DNA of 64,000 nt from Psychrobacter sp. Cmf 22.2 (GTDB taxonomy: Bacteria; Pseudomonadota; Gammaproteobacteria; Pseudomonadales; Moraxellaceae): the NCBI RefSeq assembly GCF_001921745.1, contig NZ_MRYA01000003.1:1-64000 (forward strand). Direction: 5' to 3'. Made by a program: the position numbers and the translations under genes. Shown here piece after piece: positions 48,831 through 58,311 of the stretch. The stretch's first letter is position 1; each line of letters starts with the position of its first letter. Below the pieces are notes generated by a model. The model made no database searches. It was not told the origin of the DNA and saw only the letters and a list, made by a program, of their open reading frames with translations.

Positions 48831-48995
48831 TTGAGAAGATACTGAGGACTGATGTTTGACAGAGCCTCTACTCCAGCTGGTTCAAAATAATTTGATGACA
48901 AGAGAGGCCAGTAAAAGTATGCTCAAACCGTAGCTGATTTTTATAAGATTGACTATATCAAGCAACAATTGACTAAATTGGATGTACTAAGCCAT

Positions 48996-49811
48996 ATGGA
49001 AATACTTGCCACGCATTCTCGTTTTAGCAGCAGAAAACAAACCATCGCTCGCCATTTTGGCAACGCATATGACTATGACCAGCATGCTCATATTCAGCAG
49101 CAAGCATGCCGAGCTTTACTGGCTAATATTGCTCATGATAAGCAAGACAGTGTGTTAGAAATTGGGGCAGGTACTGGCCAAATGACACGCCTACTAGCTG
49201 CCTACATTCAAAGCCAGCATTGGCTAATCAACGAGTTATGTACTGAGCAGACAGCGACCTTGCAATTAATCCTACCCACCGCTCAGATTGCTATTGGCGA
49301 TGCCGAAACCTTAGATTTTGAAGGAGCTCATAGCTTGATAATTAGTGCCAATGCGGTGCAATGGTTCGATAATCCATTGAGCTTTGTCTCGCAATCAGCA
49401 CCTCGATTAAAAGTTGGCGGCCAGTTGCTGTTTAGCACTTTTACCGCCAATAACTTTTTGCAAATTAAGACTCTCACTGGTCAAGGACTTACCTATCCAG
49501 ATAATGATAAATGGCAGTTAGCGTTGGATAGTACTGGCTTTGAAAATATTGAGCTTTCAGTTCAGCGTTTTGATTTGTTGTTTGCAACCCCTTATGCAGT
49601 ATTAAAACATATGAAACTCACAGGAGTGTCAACCAATCGAACGCAAACGCAAACGCAATCAGCCAATTCTCAGCCCTTTATATGGACAAAAGCGCGTTTG
49701 CAACAATTTGAGCGAGACTATTGGCAACACTTTTCAGCAACAGATGAAGAAGGTCATGCTTGTGTCAGCTTGACTTATGAAGTACTGATAGTGAGCGCTT
49801 TTAGACCTTAA
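48996..49811 (+). CDS. bioC: Malonyl-ACP O-methyltransferase (BioC-like)
   Basis: SAM-dependent methyltransferase, about 271 residues, that disguises malonyl-ACP for pimelate synthesis. The SAM motif is VLEIGAGTGQMTRLL, the second motif IAIGDAETLDF and motif III LIISANAVQWFDNP; the N-terminus RHFGNAYDYDQHAHIQ is typical of BioC. An in-frame TTG at 48969 would add nine residues; the ATG at 48996 is used. It follows bioF after a 165-base gap. bioH was not found. Confidence 0.86.
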   Translation: MEILATHSRFSSRKQTIARHFGNAYDYDQHAHIQQQACRALLANIAHDKQDSVLEIGAGTGQMTRLLAAYIQSQHWLINELCTEQTATLQLILPTAQIAIGDAETLDFEGAHSLIISANAVQWFDNPLSFVSQSAPRLKVGGQLLFSTFTANNFLQIKTLTGQGLTYPDNDKWQLALDSTGFENIELSVQRFDLLFATPYAVLKHMKLTGVSTNRTQTQTQSANSQPFIWTKARLQQFERDYWQHFSATDEEGHACVSLTYEVLIVSAFRP

Positions 49812-49850
49812 TCTTATAATCTATAGTAGTAATGATAAAATTGAGGCCAT

Positions 49851-49882
49851 AAAAAAACGCACCCCAAAGGATGCGTTTTTTC
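49851..49882. terminator. Terminator bioC / dnaK
   Basis: AAAAAAACGCA (49851-49861) pairs with TGCGTTTTTT (49872-49881), GC-rich loop. It lies between convergent genes and can act in both directions. Confidence 0.85.
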
Positions 49883-50028
49883 ATTTAACTTTTTTTATTT
49901 AACTACTTATCAATTCGTATTGATTCTACCATTTTCAAAAACTTGAGTAGCAAGGAAAACAAGCATAAGTACTACATTGAGTAGACTTAGCGTGTTTGCC
50001 ACAGCTAATCGCGTTTTTGGGTTTGGTA

Positions 50029-51969
50029 TTATTTTTTGTCTTCGTCTACTTCAGTAAACTCAGCATCGACTACATCGTCATTCGCTTGGCTGGCATCAGC
50101 TGATTCAGTCTCTTGTTGGAACTGACCTGGGTCCATACCTTCAGCGCCTGCGCCACTATCTGCGTAGATCTTTTGGCTGATTGGCAAGAATGCATTGTCT
50201 AGTGCTTCAAGCTTGGCTTTGATGTCATCGTGATCATCTTCTTTGGTCGCTGTTTCAAGATCAGAGATAGCAGCCTCTACTGTCGATTTTTCTTCGTCAG
50301 TCACTTTATCGTCTGCTTCTTTCAAGGCTTTTTGAACCGCATGGATACGACCATCAGCTTCGTTACGAACTTGTGCTAAGTTGGCAAACTTCTCATCTTC
50401 AGCAGCGTTTGCTTCAGCGTCACGCACCATTTGTTCGACTTCTTCATCCGACAAACCAGAATCCGCTTTGATTTGGATGCTTTGTGCTTTACCAGTACCT
50501 TTGTCAGTCGCTGAAATATTCATGATACCGTCAGCGTTGATGTCAAAGGTAACTTCGATTTGTGGCAGACCACGTGGTGCTGGTGGAATGTCTGTCAAAT
50601 CGAAACGGCCAAGCTGTTTGTTTTGGTTAGCGATTTTACGCTCACCTTGATAAACCTGAATCGTTACTGCAGGCTGATTGTCTTCGGCCGTTGAGAATAC
50701 TTGTGATTTCTTGGTCGGAATCATTGTGTTCTTCTCAATGATTGGGGTCATCACACCGCCCATCGTTTCGATACCGAGTGTCAATGGCGTTACATCAAGT
50801 AGTAGTACGTCAGTTTTGTCACCAGACAATACGGCACCTTGAATAGCAGCTCCTGCGGCTACCGCTTCATCAGGGTTTACATCTTTACGTGGCTCTTGAC
50901 CAAAGAACTCTTCCACTTTTTTCTGTACTAGTGGCATACGAGTCTGACCACCGACTAAGATTACATCGTCGATATCGCCAACTTTGATACCAGCATCTTC
51001 AAGAGAAATTTTACAAGGACCCATAGTACGCTGAACCAAGTCTTCAGTTAGGCTCTCAAGTTTTGAGCGACTGATGGTCACTACCAAATGCTTAGGACCG
51101 CTACTATCAGCAGTAATGTAAGGTAAGTTCACTTCAGTGCTTTGCGCGCTTGATAGTTCAATTTTTGCTTTTTCTGCCGCTTCTTTTAGACGCTGCATCG
51201 CAAGAGAGTCACCTTTTAGGTTAACGTCTTGCTCTTTTTTGAATTCAGCAACTAGGTATTCAATCAAGGCTGAGTCAAAGTCTTCACCACCAAGGAATGT
51301 GTCACCGTTGGTCGCTAGTACTTCAAACTGCTGCTCGCCATCGACATCAGCGATTTCGATGATTGATACGTCAAAGGTACCACCGCCCAAGTCATAAACA
51401 GCAACTGTGCTATCGCCTTGTTTTTTATCCATACCATAAGCAAGTGCAGCTGCGGTTGGCTCGTTGATAATACGCTTTACGTCAAGACCAGCGATTTTAC
51501 CCGCATCTTTGGTTGCTTGGCGCTGTGAGTCATTAAAGTAAGCTGGAACAGTAATAACTGCTTCACTCACGCTCTCACCAAGATAGTCTTCTGCTGTTTT
51601 TTTCATTTTTTTCAAGATTTCAGCAGAAACCTGTGGCGGCGCTAATTTTTTACCGTTAACTTCGACCCAAGCATCGCCATTATCTGCTTTAGCGATTTTG
51701 TATGGCACCATACCGATGTCTTTTTGCACCACTTTGTCATCGAAACGACGACCAATCAAACGCTTGATTGCAAACAAAGTGTTGCTTGGATTGGTCACTG
51801 CCTGACGCTTAGCTGATTGACCAACAAGCGTTTCGTCATCTTTATAAGCGACGATAGATGGCGTTGTACGTGTACCCTCAGCGTTTTCGATAATTTTAAC
51901 TGAATCGCCTTCCATTACGGCTACACATGAGTTAGTTGTACCTAAATCAATACCAATTACTTTACCCAT
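50029..51969 (-). CDS. dnaK: Chaperone DnaK (Hsp70)
   Basis: 646 residues. The ATPase domain starts with [20 protein letters not shown] and has [13 protein letters not shown] and [12 protein letters not shown]. The substrate-binding domain is followed by the [14 protein letters not shown] helical lid and the disordered tail ending in [14 protein letters not shown] lies nine bases before the ATG. A heat-shock-type promoter lies upstream. grpE is next upstream in the same direction. dnaJ, which often follows dnaK, is not here: a convergent bioC occupies that place. Confidence 0.98.
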   Translation of the reverse strand: MGKVIGIDLGTTNSCVAVMEGDSVKIIENAEGTRTTPSIVAYKDDETLVGQSAKRQAVTNPSNTLFAIKRLIGRRFDDKVVQKDIGMVPYKIAKADNGDAWVEVNGKKLAPPQVSAEILKKMKKTAEDYLGESVSEAVITVPAYFNDSQRQATKDAGKIAGLDVKRIINEPTAAALAYGMDKKQGDSTVAVYDLGGGTFDVSIIEIADVDGEQQFEVLATNGDTFLGGEDFDSALIEYLVAEFKKEQDVNLKGDSLAMQRLKEAAEKAKIELSSAQSTEVNLPYITADSSGPKHLVVTISRSKLESLTEDLVQRTMGPCKISLEDAGIKVGDIDDVILVGGQTRMPLVQKKVEEFFGQEPRKDVNPDEAVAAGAAIQGAVLSGDKTDVLLLDVTPLTLGIETMGGVMTPIIEKNTMIPTKKSQVFSTAEDNQPAVTIQVYQGERKIANQNKQLGRFDLTDIPPAPRGLPQIEVTFDINADGIMNISATDKGTGKAQSIQIKADSGLSDEEVEQMVRDAEANAAEDEKFANLAQVRNEADGRIHAVQKALKEADDKVTDEEKSTVEAAISDLETATKEDDHDDIKAKLEALDNAFLPISQKIYADSGAGAEGMDPGQFQQETESADASQANDDVVDAEFTEVDEDKK

Positions 51970-52137
51970 AATTAATTACTCCAAATTTATTCTAAATTAC
52001 TGATTATAAGATTGTTACTTACCCACACTAGCCGTTTAAATAACAAGACTATATTACCGGTTTGAGTATTAGTCCAAGTTACTCACATAAGCCACTAGTT
52101 TTGGGGTATCAGACCTTAACTGGTCACTTGTTGCTTT

Positions 52138-52166
52138 ATATCGGTTTGTGTTTGTAGTTTTTCAAG
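52138..52166 (-). promoter_or_regulatory. Sigma-32 (RpoH) type promoter for dnaK
   Basis: On the minus strand, CTTGAAA (52160-52166) is followed after 14 bases by ACCGATAT (52138-52145), close to the RpoH consensus CTTGAAA-N13/14-CCCCATNT (6 of 8 in the -10, counting N). It is in the grpE-dnaK gap, about 170 bases before dnaK. Confidence 0.65.
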
Positions 52167-52252
52167 TCAATGACAGTACAATAACTTGGTTTTGTGTGTA
52201 GTTTTGTGAATATCCCTACTTTTAATAAGGCTTATACCTATTTCTACTCCAC

Positions 52253-52858
52253 TTACTGACCAACACGTACCATAGCTGGACGCAATAGACGACCGTTTAA
52301 ACTGTAGCCTTTTTGCAATACTGTACCAACGGTATCCGCTTCAGCATCAGCATCTATACCGACTGCTTCATGAAAGTCTGCATTGAATTTTTCACCTTGT
52401 GGATCGACCACCTCTACGCCATGTCTATTAAGGACCGCAAGTAGCGCTTTATGAGTCAACTGCACACCTTCAGTCACCGGGTCGTTATCAGTAGCGCTCT
52501 CGATAGCGCGCTCTAAATTATCAACGATCTCTAGTAGATCTTTGGCAAATTTTTGCAGAGCGAATTTTTTACTTTTATCAGTTTCTTGTTCCATACGCTT
52601 TTGCGCATTATAAGCTTCAGCGTTGGCACGAGCCGTACCTTCTTTGGCTTGTTTTACTTCACCTTCAAGCTCAGCAATACGTGCATGAAAAGCATCGATA
52701 TCAATATCGTTTTTAACTGTATTGTCTGAACCTGAATTATTTTCTGGATCAAACTCGTTCATGGTTTCCTCTAAAAGACTTTCTTCACGCTCAATATTGC
52801 TTTGAGCTGCTTTTGGATCATTGGTGTCAAACTCGTGATTGGGTGCTTGTTCAGTCAT
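52253..52858 (-). CDS. grpE: Nucleotide exchange factor GrpE
   Basis: Nucleotide exchange factor for DnaK, 201 residues. An acidic, variable N-terminus (about 1-55) precedes a long coiled-coil (IAELEGEVKQAKEG, ANAEAYNAQKRMEQE), then the helical bundle (LQKFAKDLLEIVDNLERAIE) and the beta-wing domain (GVEVVDPQGEKFNADFHEAV, VLQKGYSLNGRLLRPAMVRV). AAGGAG lies before the ATG. It is 283 bases upstream of dnaK. A lone CTTGAAA (52993-52999, minus strand) is upstream but lacks a good -10. Confidence 0.97.
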   Translation of the reverse strand: MTEQAPNHEFDTNDPKAAQSNIEREESLLEETMNEFDPENNSGSDNTVKNDIDIDAFHARIAELEGEVKQAKEGTARANAEAYNAQKRMEQETDKSKKFALQKFAKDLLEIVDNLERAIESATDNDPVTEGVQLTHKALLAVLNRHGVEVVDPQGEKFNADFHEAVGIDADAEADTVGTVLQKGYSLNGRLLRPAMVRVGQ

Positions 52859-53183
52859 AATAGCTCCTTATGATTTTAGTAATGAGTCTTAAACTTAATA
52901 TAAGATAAAACCGTGAATCTTGGATTTCTTACAAATAAACGCTCAGTATAATTATGTTCTGATAGCTGCTTGATAAAGACCCTAGGCGCAAATTTCAAGC
53001 CTAAATGAGATGAATTTTTGGCTTTTGATGAAATAATGAGTTTTCATAGATACTGACAAGCATAAAGGACGTCAAAAACCAACGACAAGTAGCGCGTAGC
53101 ACCACAAGTTGACTGCCCGCTACCCTTTACCAATCTGCCTTCTACAAGCTATCTTTCTTTTATTGAATTTACTAAGGAATACT
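52859..53183. other. Divergent intergenic region grpE / esterase
   Basis: 325 bases. On the minus strand, CTTGAAA at 52993-52999 could be a heat-shock -35 for grpE, but the -10 is poor. Otherwise nothing is seen. Confidence 0.4.
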
Positions 53184-54590
53184 ATGACTGTTCTACCAAA
53201 ATTATCTAACAATGTGCTGACAAATAAAGCAACCAATGCTATTAAGTCTTTGCGTAAACGGACAAGCTGTGACACGTCAGAACACCATTCATCAAAGGAT
53301 AACCGATTGTTCACCAATCAGCTAAATAAACATTATCCTAAGGAGTTTCGTCATATAACAGCACCTTATAAAAAGCATCATCTCCATCATGTATTAAAAA
53401 ACCTCGAGACACTACCTACGCCTTTACTTGAGAGGCTAAATATTCTTCTTCATGGTGCCGATAATCAGCAATATCCCCATGCTGATGCTCACATGCGTTT
53501 GATTATGGCGCTAAATAATAAGCTTAAACGCCCGTTAAGCCTCAATAGCTTGCCGTCCCTGCGTCATAAATTTGCAGCTGATGCAATCGCTATGCAAGCG
53601 CCAGACGTCTGGCAACAGATAGATAAACAGTCAAGACTGCCGATTGCGCTCAACACAAAAACTCGTACACAACGCAATGCAAAAACTGGCACAACGGTTC
53701 GCTGGCAAGATGACATAATAGCGAACGCTGAAGGCGATGATATGACGGTGCGTTGCTACCAACAGCATAAGCAAGGTAATGATGAAACTAATCGCGATAA
53801 AACGGTCATGCTGTTCTTTCATGGCGGCGGGTTTTGTATTGGCGACCTTGATACTCATCATGAGTTTTGTCACACGGTCTGCAGACAAACAGGTTGGCCT
53901 GTGGTGAGTGTCGACTATCGTTTGGCGCCAGAGCACGCTGCCCCAACTGCCCTCAGAGACTGCTTGGCTGCTTATGAATGGCTAACTAAGCACTGCCATA
54001 CTTTGGGTGCATTGCCATCGCGTATTGTATTATCAGGTGACAGTGCTGGTGGTTGCTTGGCCATCTTGGTCGCCCAGCAGATCACTGCGCCAGACGCTAC
54101 GCAATGGCTTAATCTAGGGCTAGATGCAGAAGATATCATTAATAAGTTGCAACGTTTACCCCGTCCACTTGCTCAGCTACCTCTTTACCCTGTCACCGAT
54201 ATTGAGGCAAATTACCCTAGCTGGGCCTTATATGGTAAAGGGTTATTGCTCGATTACAATGATGTCGAAGTGTTTGACACCGCTTACATGCAACATAGTA
54301 CTTTGACAGGCTCACATCCGCTTACTTCACCCATGCATGGTCACAATGCGCACATGTGTCCTAGCTACATTGTAGCGGCTGAATTAGATATCTTACGTGA
54401 TGAGGCTCTCGTTTACGCTGACCAATTACAAGATAGTCGTATCGCGACTAAGACCTACACTGTGCTAGGCGCGCCGCATGGCTTCATTCATTTAATGAGT
54501 ATTCATAAAGGTGTTGGTCATGAGACGACTGATATTATTGACAAGTTTGCCAGCTTTGTCCGCCAACTACTTACCGCTAAGAGTGATTAA
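53184..54590 (+). CDS. Alpha/beta hydrolase, hormone-sensitive lipase family
   Basis: 468 residues from the ATG at 53184, with AAGGAA in front; the upstream ATG at 53109 adds a hydrophobic stretch but has no ribosome-binding site. The HSL motif FFHGGGFCIGD lies near residue 212, the nucleophile GDSAGGCLA near 283, the acid in AAELDILRDEAL, and the histidine in GAPHGFIHL. An N-terminal region of about 170 residues extends beyond the catalytic fold. Its end overlaps the convergent metallophosphoesterase gene by 24 bases. Second HSL esterase of the window. Confidence 0.9.
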   Translation: MTVLPKLSNNVLTNKATNAIKSLRKRTSCDTSEHHSSKDNRLFTNQLNKHYPKEFRHITAPYKKHHLHHVLKNLETLPTPLLERLNILLHGADNQQYPHADAHMRLIMALNNKLKRPLSLNSLPSLRHKFAADAIAMQAPDVWQQIDKQSRLPIALNTKTRTQRNAKTGTTVRWQDDIIANAEGDDMTVRCYQQHKQGNDETNRDKTVMLFFHGGGFCIGDLDTHHEFCHTVCRQTGWPVVSVDYRLAPEHAAPTALRDCLAAYEWLTKHCHTLGALPSRIVLSGDSAGGCLAILVAQQITAPDATQWLNLGLDAEDIINKLQRLPRPLAQLPLYPVTDIEANYPSWALYGKGLLLDYNDVEVFDTAYMQHSTLTGSHPLTSPMHGHNAHMCPSYIVAAELDILRDEALVYADQLQDSRIATKTYTVLGAPHGFIHLMSIHKGVGHETTDIIDKFASFVRQLLTAKSD

Positions 54591-55694
54591 CCAAATCTCT
54601 GAACGCGAACCCAAGCGAAAAGGGATACCCCAAAAGCCATAGCCGGAGGACACCACAAAGTGTCCACGACCAATCGCTTCATAACCGTAACCTAGACGGT
54701 TAATCGCATTGACGATAAAGTTGGCGGGAAATACTTGTCCATTATGAGTATGTCCTGACACTTGTAAATCAATGGATAACTGGCTATGCTCAACGATATC
54801 GCTAGGGCGATGGTCTAGTAATATGATGGGCTCATCTACATTTACTTGCGCCAGTAGCTTTGTCGTCGCTACGCGCTCACGCTTATGATTATCGAAACGA
54901 CCAACCAACCAAATCGGTTGCCCTTGATGCGTCAAGCAGACTACATCATCGTTCAATAAATGCACGCCAGCACTACGCAGCGAGTGACTAATGGGCTGTT
55001 CATGCCCGTACAAATCATGATTACCTAACGTCGCATAAACCCCATAAGGCAGGCTAGCACATAGTTCAGTTAAGTTTGCCTGCATATCGTAGGCAATAAA
55101 TGCGTCGGTATTATCATCCATAATATCGCCTGGCATCAATAGTATATCCGCTTCGGACTGAACGACAAGGTGGCGTAGCCTATCTATCGCACCGCTACCA
55201 AAGAGTCGACCAATATGCAAATCACTGGCGACCGCGATACGTAATTGCCCTACCATTGGTTTGTTGATATAAATCGTTTTTTTGCGTACAACAGGTACGT
55301 AGGCGCTATATAAAGCATAAACAAACAAACCGATAAAGATAAGCAGAGCAAGTGCTCGCCACCCCGTTGCCACGACCGAAGGATTAAGAATGCGGTAGTC
55401 AGTAAAGGTTACTATTAGCCAATAACCACCGTATAACAAGCTGGTCAATAACGCAGTAAGTACGAGAAAATGCATGAACAACATCCAACCACTGACCCAG
55501 CGATAGCTATTGGCAAACACTCTTTTGACACTCAGCAGCAGCAAACCATTGGTAATGATAAATATAGTTACCATGACAACAGTTTGTATAGTGGTCGTCG
55601 TCCACGGCTGTAACCACCACTGTAAACTTAGCGTCGCTCCTAAACTAAAAAGCTGCAACAGTACAAAAATAGTGATAAAAAACGCGTTGCGCAT
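54567..55694 (-). CDS. Membrane metallophosphoesterase, paralogue 1
   Basis: 375 residues. Four predicted helices in the first 140 residues (about 5-25, 35-55, 68-92, 112-130) are followed by a calcineurin-like phosphoesterase domain: VASDLHIGRLFG, LLMPGDIMDD, TLGNHDLYGHE, LLDHRP and SGHTHNGQVFP supply the dinuclear metal ligands. It resembles YkuE/YaeI, which cleaves UDP-2,3-diacylglucosamine or other phosphodiesters; the substrate is unknown. It overlaps the HSL esterase gene by 24 bases at the 3' end. A second copy lies upstream. Confidence 0.87.
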   Translation of the reverse strand: MRNAFFITIFVLLQLFSLGATLSLQWWLQPWTTTTIQTVVMVTIFIITNGLLLLSVKRVFANSYRWVSGWMLFMHFLVLTALLTSLLYGGYWLIVTFTDYRILNPSVVATGWRALALLIFIGLFVYALYSAYVPVVRKKTIYINKPMVGQLRIAVASDLHIGRLFGSGAIDRLRHLVVQSEADILLMPGDIMDDNTDAFIAYDMQANLTELCASLPYGVYATLGNHDLYGHEQPISHSLRSAGVHLLNDDVVCLTHQGQPIWLVGRFDNHKRERVATTKLLAQVNVDEPIILLDHRPSDIVEHSQLSIDLQVSGHTHNGQVFPANFIVNAINRLGYGYEAIGRGHFVVSSGYGFWGIPFRLGSRSEIWLITLSGK

Positions 55695-55773
55695 GAGTAG
55701 TTCCAGAATGATTTTGGTATGTAAAGAGATTTAGACTAGACAAAGAAGTTTAAGCGGAAGTTTGGTAACGTAT

Positions 55774-55810
55774 AAAAAACCCCTACTATGCTTATATAGT
55801 AGAGGCTTTT
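55774..55810 (-). terminator. Terminator of metallophosphoesterase paralogue 2
   Basis: CTACTAT pairs with ATAGTAG, extended by CC/GG and an A/T flank, with AAAAAA at 55774-55779 forming the U tract on the minus strand. It lies between the two paralogues. Confidence 0.7.
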
Positions 55811-55842
55811 AACATATACGTTAGGTCACTTATTGGAGCAGT

Positions 55843-56919
55843 TTATAGAGCGGATTGTAACCTGATCATCCATATCTCAGACCGTGTCCCCAACCTAAAT
55901 GGTACAGGACCAAACCCATAGCCTGAAGATACCAAAAACTGCGTAGCCTCTATGTTTTTGGTGCCGTGCACTAGCGGTTGAAACCACTGCTTTAACAGCG
56001 TCAACGGAAATATCTGTCCGCCATGTGTATGTCCCGATAAGTGCAAATCTACAGGCAAATCACTAATCTCTTCTAGCGCTGTAGGACGATGCTCTAAAAA
56101 CACAGTCGGCTTATCGGTATCGACCTTCGTCAGTAATTCTGACGCTGATAAGCGCGTCGAATCCACATCGTCTGAACGTCCCACTAACCACACCGAGTCA
56201 TTAAGCAACACACTCTCATTATCAAGTACGATGATACCTGCATTTGTCACCGCTTCTGCGATTGCTTCTTCGTATCCCAAATAATCATGATTGCCTAACA
56301 CTGCATACACGCCAAGCGGTGCGCGTAGTTTTGATAAATGCTCATGCATGTTGGTTTTGTCATAATAGATAGTAGTATCATTCATCACGTCGCCTGCCAG
56401 CACCACCATGTCAGCATCCTGAGCATCGATGAGACTGACCAATTTATCTATCTGTCGATTGCCAAACCATCTACCTAAGTGTGTGTCGGATACTAAAGCA
56501 ATATCTATCGACTCATCTAATGGTTTGGTCGTCGTAACCGTCAGTTGATGAACCACTGGCGAGTAGGCATTAAATACAGCTAAGCTCACAATGCCAATAT
56601 ATATCATTATCCCAACGCTACGTATAAGCGTAGGCCTGCGCTGAGCGTTCAATAACTTCTCATATATCAGAGCAATAAATACGGTAATCAGCGCAGCATA
56701 GATCATAAAGCCTTGCAAAATACCCACGACTAAATAGACATGAAAAGGGGCAAGCCAAAAATCACTAAGCCCATAAATAAGCATCACATTATTAATAATA
56801 AAAACGGACGCTATAATTGCTTTTTTTACTATCGAACGTTTTGGTTTAATGAGCCACCATAAGATGACACTAGTCGTTAACGCTAGTAATTGGGTGAGAA
56901 CAACAAAGAAAACCCACAT
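55843..56919 (-). CDS. Membrane metallophosphoesterase, paralogue 2
   Basis: 358 residues with the same plan as the gene at 54567: four N-terminal helices and a calcineurin-like domain with VSDTHLGRWFG, VLAGDVMND, VLGNHDYLGYE, FLEHRP and SGHTHGGQIFP. The sequence is clearly related but well diverged, so the duplication is old. A terminator separates the pair. The promoter region includes a run of eight C and a parS-like site near 57073. Confidence 0.87.
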   Translation of the reverse strand: MWVFFVVLTQLLALTTSVILWWLIKPKRSIVKKAIIASVFIINNVMLIYGLSDFWLAPFHVYLVVGILQGFMIYAALITVFIALIYEKLLNAQRRPTLIRSVGIMIYIGIVSLAVFNAYSPVVHQLTVTTTKPLDESIDIALVSDTHLGRWFGNRQIDKLVSLIDAQDADMVVLAGDVMNDTTIYYDKTNMHEHLSKLRAPLGVYAVLGNHDYLGYEEAIAEAVTNAGIIVLDNESVLLNDSVWLVGRSDDVDSTRLSASELLTKVDTDKPTVFLEHRPTALEEISDLPVDLHLSGHTHGGQIFPLTLLKQWFQPLVHGTKNIEATQFLVSSGYGFGPVPFRLGTRSEIWMIRLQSAL

Positions 56920-57062
56920 AGTAATATCTGATCAAATAAAGGTGAAGCTATCTTACGCCAGTATTCTTACGCGCTAGATACAGATATTTTATTTCATTAA
57001 ATCTCATAGGTTTTGCATATTTATTTGGGTTAGCCATACTATTTAGACAGTTGCCCTCTTAA

Positions 57063-57070
57063 CCCCCCCC
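57063..57070. repeat. Homopolymer of eight C
   Basis: CCCCCCCC in the gap between the yfcH-type gene and the second metallophosphoesterase gene, two bases from a parS-like site. Unusual in this AT-rich genome. Confidence 0.9.
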
Positions 57071-57072
57071 TA

Positions 57073-57088
57073 TGTTTCACATGAAACA
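57073..57088. promoter_or_regulatory. ParB-binding parS-like site (intergenic)
   Basis: TGTTTCACATGAAACA matches TGTTTCACGTGAAACA at 15 of 16 positions (A for G in the middle). Confidence 0.7.
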
Positions 57089-57121
57089 AAGCCATTTTTT
57101 ATGACTTTTGTTATCTTATTA

Positions 57122-58081
57122 CTATTGCTCTTCTAATGCCTGCTTTAACGTCGGCTGCTTAAACGTATAGCCTGCATTTTGTAGAGCTTGCGGCAATACC
57201 TTTTGTCCATCAATGAGTAATGTCGACATCTCACCGAACATAAGCTTTAGTAAAAACTCTGGTAACGTAAAAAACGTTGGGCGATTTAACCAAGATCCAA
57301 GCGCTTTGGTAAAAGTATGATTGGTCACTGGGTTAGGCGCTGTGAAGTTATATACCAACGCGGGCTTATCGTTTGTGGTTTTTAACGTATTGTCCTGCAT
57401 ATCTTGGCTGGATATATTATCAGTAAGATGTTTTTCAATAATAAATATCGCAGCCCCCACCCAGTCTTCACGACTGACCCAGCTCATGATTTGCTTACCA
57501 TCACCTAATTGGCCGCCGACGCCCATCTTAAATGGTGTTAGAAGTTTGCCCAGCATACCGCCTTCCGGATGGATCACCACACCAGTGCGCACAATAGCTA
57601 CCGGTACGCCATATTGAGTGGCTTTGAGCGCCAACTGCTCCCAATCATCACATAATTTATGAGCAAAATCCGTCTTAAAGTCGCTATTTTCAGTCAACGG
57701 TTTGTCGCCTTGCGTGCCATACCAGCCAATGGCTGAACCGCTAACTAAGAGTTTGGGCTTGGCGCTGCTGCGTGCAATAAATGCTAATATTGACTCGGTA
57801 GGCTTCACACGGCTGGCAAGCAGTGTTTCTTTGCGCTCATCACTCCAGCGCGAGTCTGCTATTCCAGCACCTGCTAGATTGAGAATCACATCGAAGCTTT
57901 TATCAGTCTCTGCAAACTCATCATAAGTCATCATAGCGATATCGTCAGGGTGTGCTTGGCTGCTATCGCGGGTAAGCCAAGTAATCTGCAGCGCTTTATC
58001 TTGTGCGCGGTAACGTGTCATCAGCTCACGACTAAATGCACTACCCAAAAACCCTGAACCCCCACTGATTAGAATATTCAT
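57122..58081 (-). CDS. TIGR01777-type epimerase (YfcH/SulA-like)
   Basis: Extended short-chain dehydrogenase fold with NAD-binding ISGGSGFLGSAFSREL at the N-terminus; 319 residues. The segments NLAGAGIADSRWSDERK, SGSAIGWYG and PFKMGVGGQLGDGKQ are typical of the YfcH (TIGR01777) family, a nucleotide-sugar-epimerase-like group of unknown substrate. The C-terminal part LLKLMFGEMSTLLIDGQKVLP is also characteristic. GGGAG lies seven bases before the ATG. Confidence 0.92.
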   Translation of the reverse strand: MNILISGGSGFLGSAFSRELMTRYRAQDKALQITWLTRDSSQAHPDDIAMMTYDEFAETDKSFDVILNLAGAGIADSRWSDERKETLLASRVKPTESILAFIARSSAKPKLLVSGSAIGWYGTQGDKPLTENSDFKTDFAHKLCDDWEQLALKATQYGVPVAIVRTGVVIHPEGGMLGKLLTPFKMGVGGQLGDGKQIMSWVSREDWVGAAIFIIEKHLTDNISSQDMQDNTLKTTNDKPALVYNFTAPNPVTNHTFTKALGSWLNRPTFFTLPEFLLKLMFGEMSTLLIDGQKVLPQALQNAGYTFKQPTLKQALEEQ

Positions 58082-58311
58082 ACCCGACTCCCTAAATGTT
58101 TATCACATAATGAACAGTGTGACAAAAAATAAGCTATAAAAACAATAGGATAATTGTAGAAGCAACTACTTCAGTACAGATTTAGAATATGTAATTTGGC
58201 AGCTGCATAGAAAGAAACATAGGATAAGACAGACTTAATTTAGGTAATTAACTCTTAGGTAACAGACTGGTAGAAACGTGACAAAAAAAATATGAGTAGT
58301 TTATTTAAATG

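Noticed and set aside
52971-52999. Heat-shock promoter for grpE
   Set aside because: A CTTGAAA is present but the -10 matches the RpoH consensus poorly.
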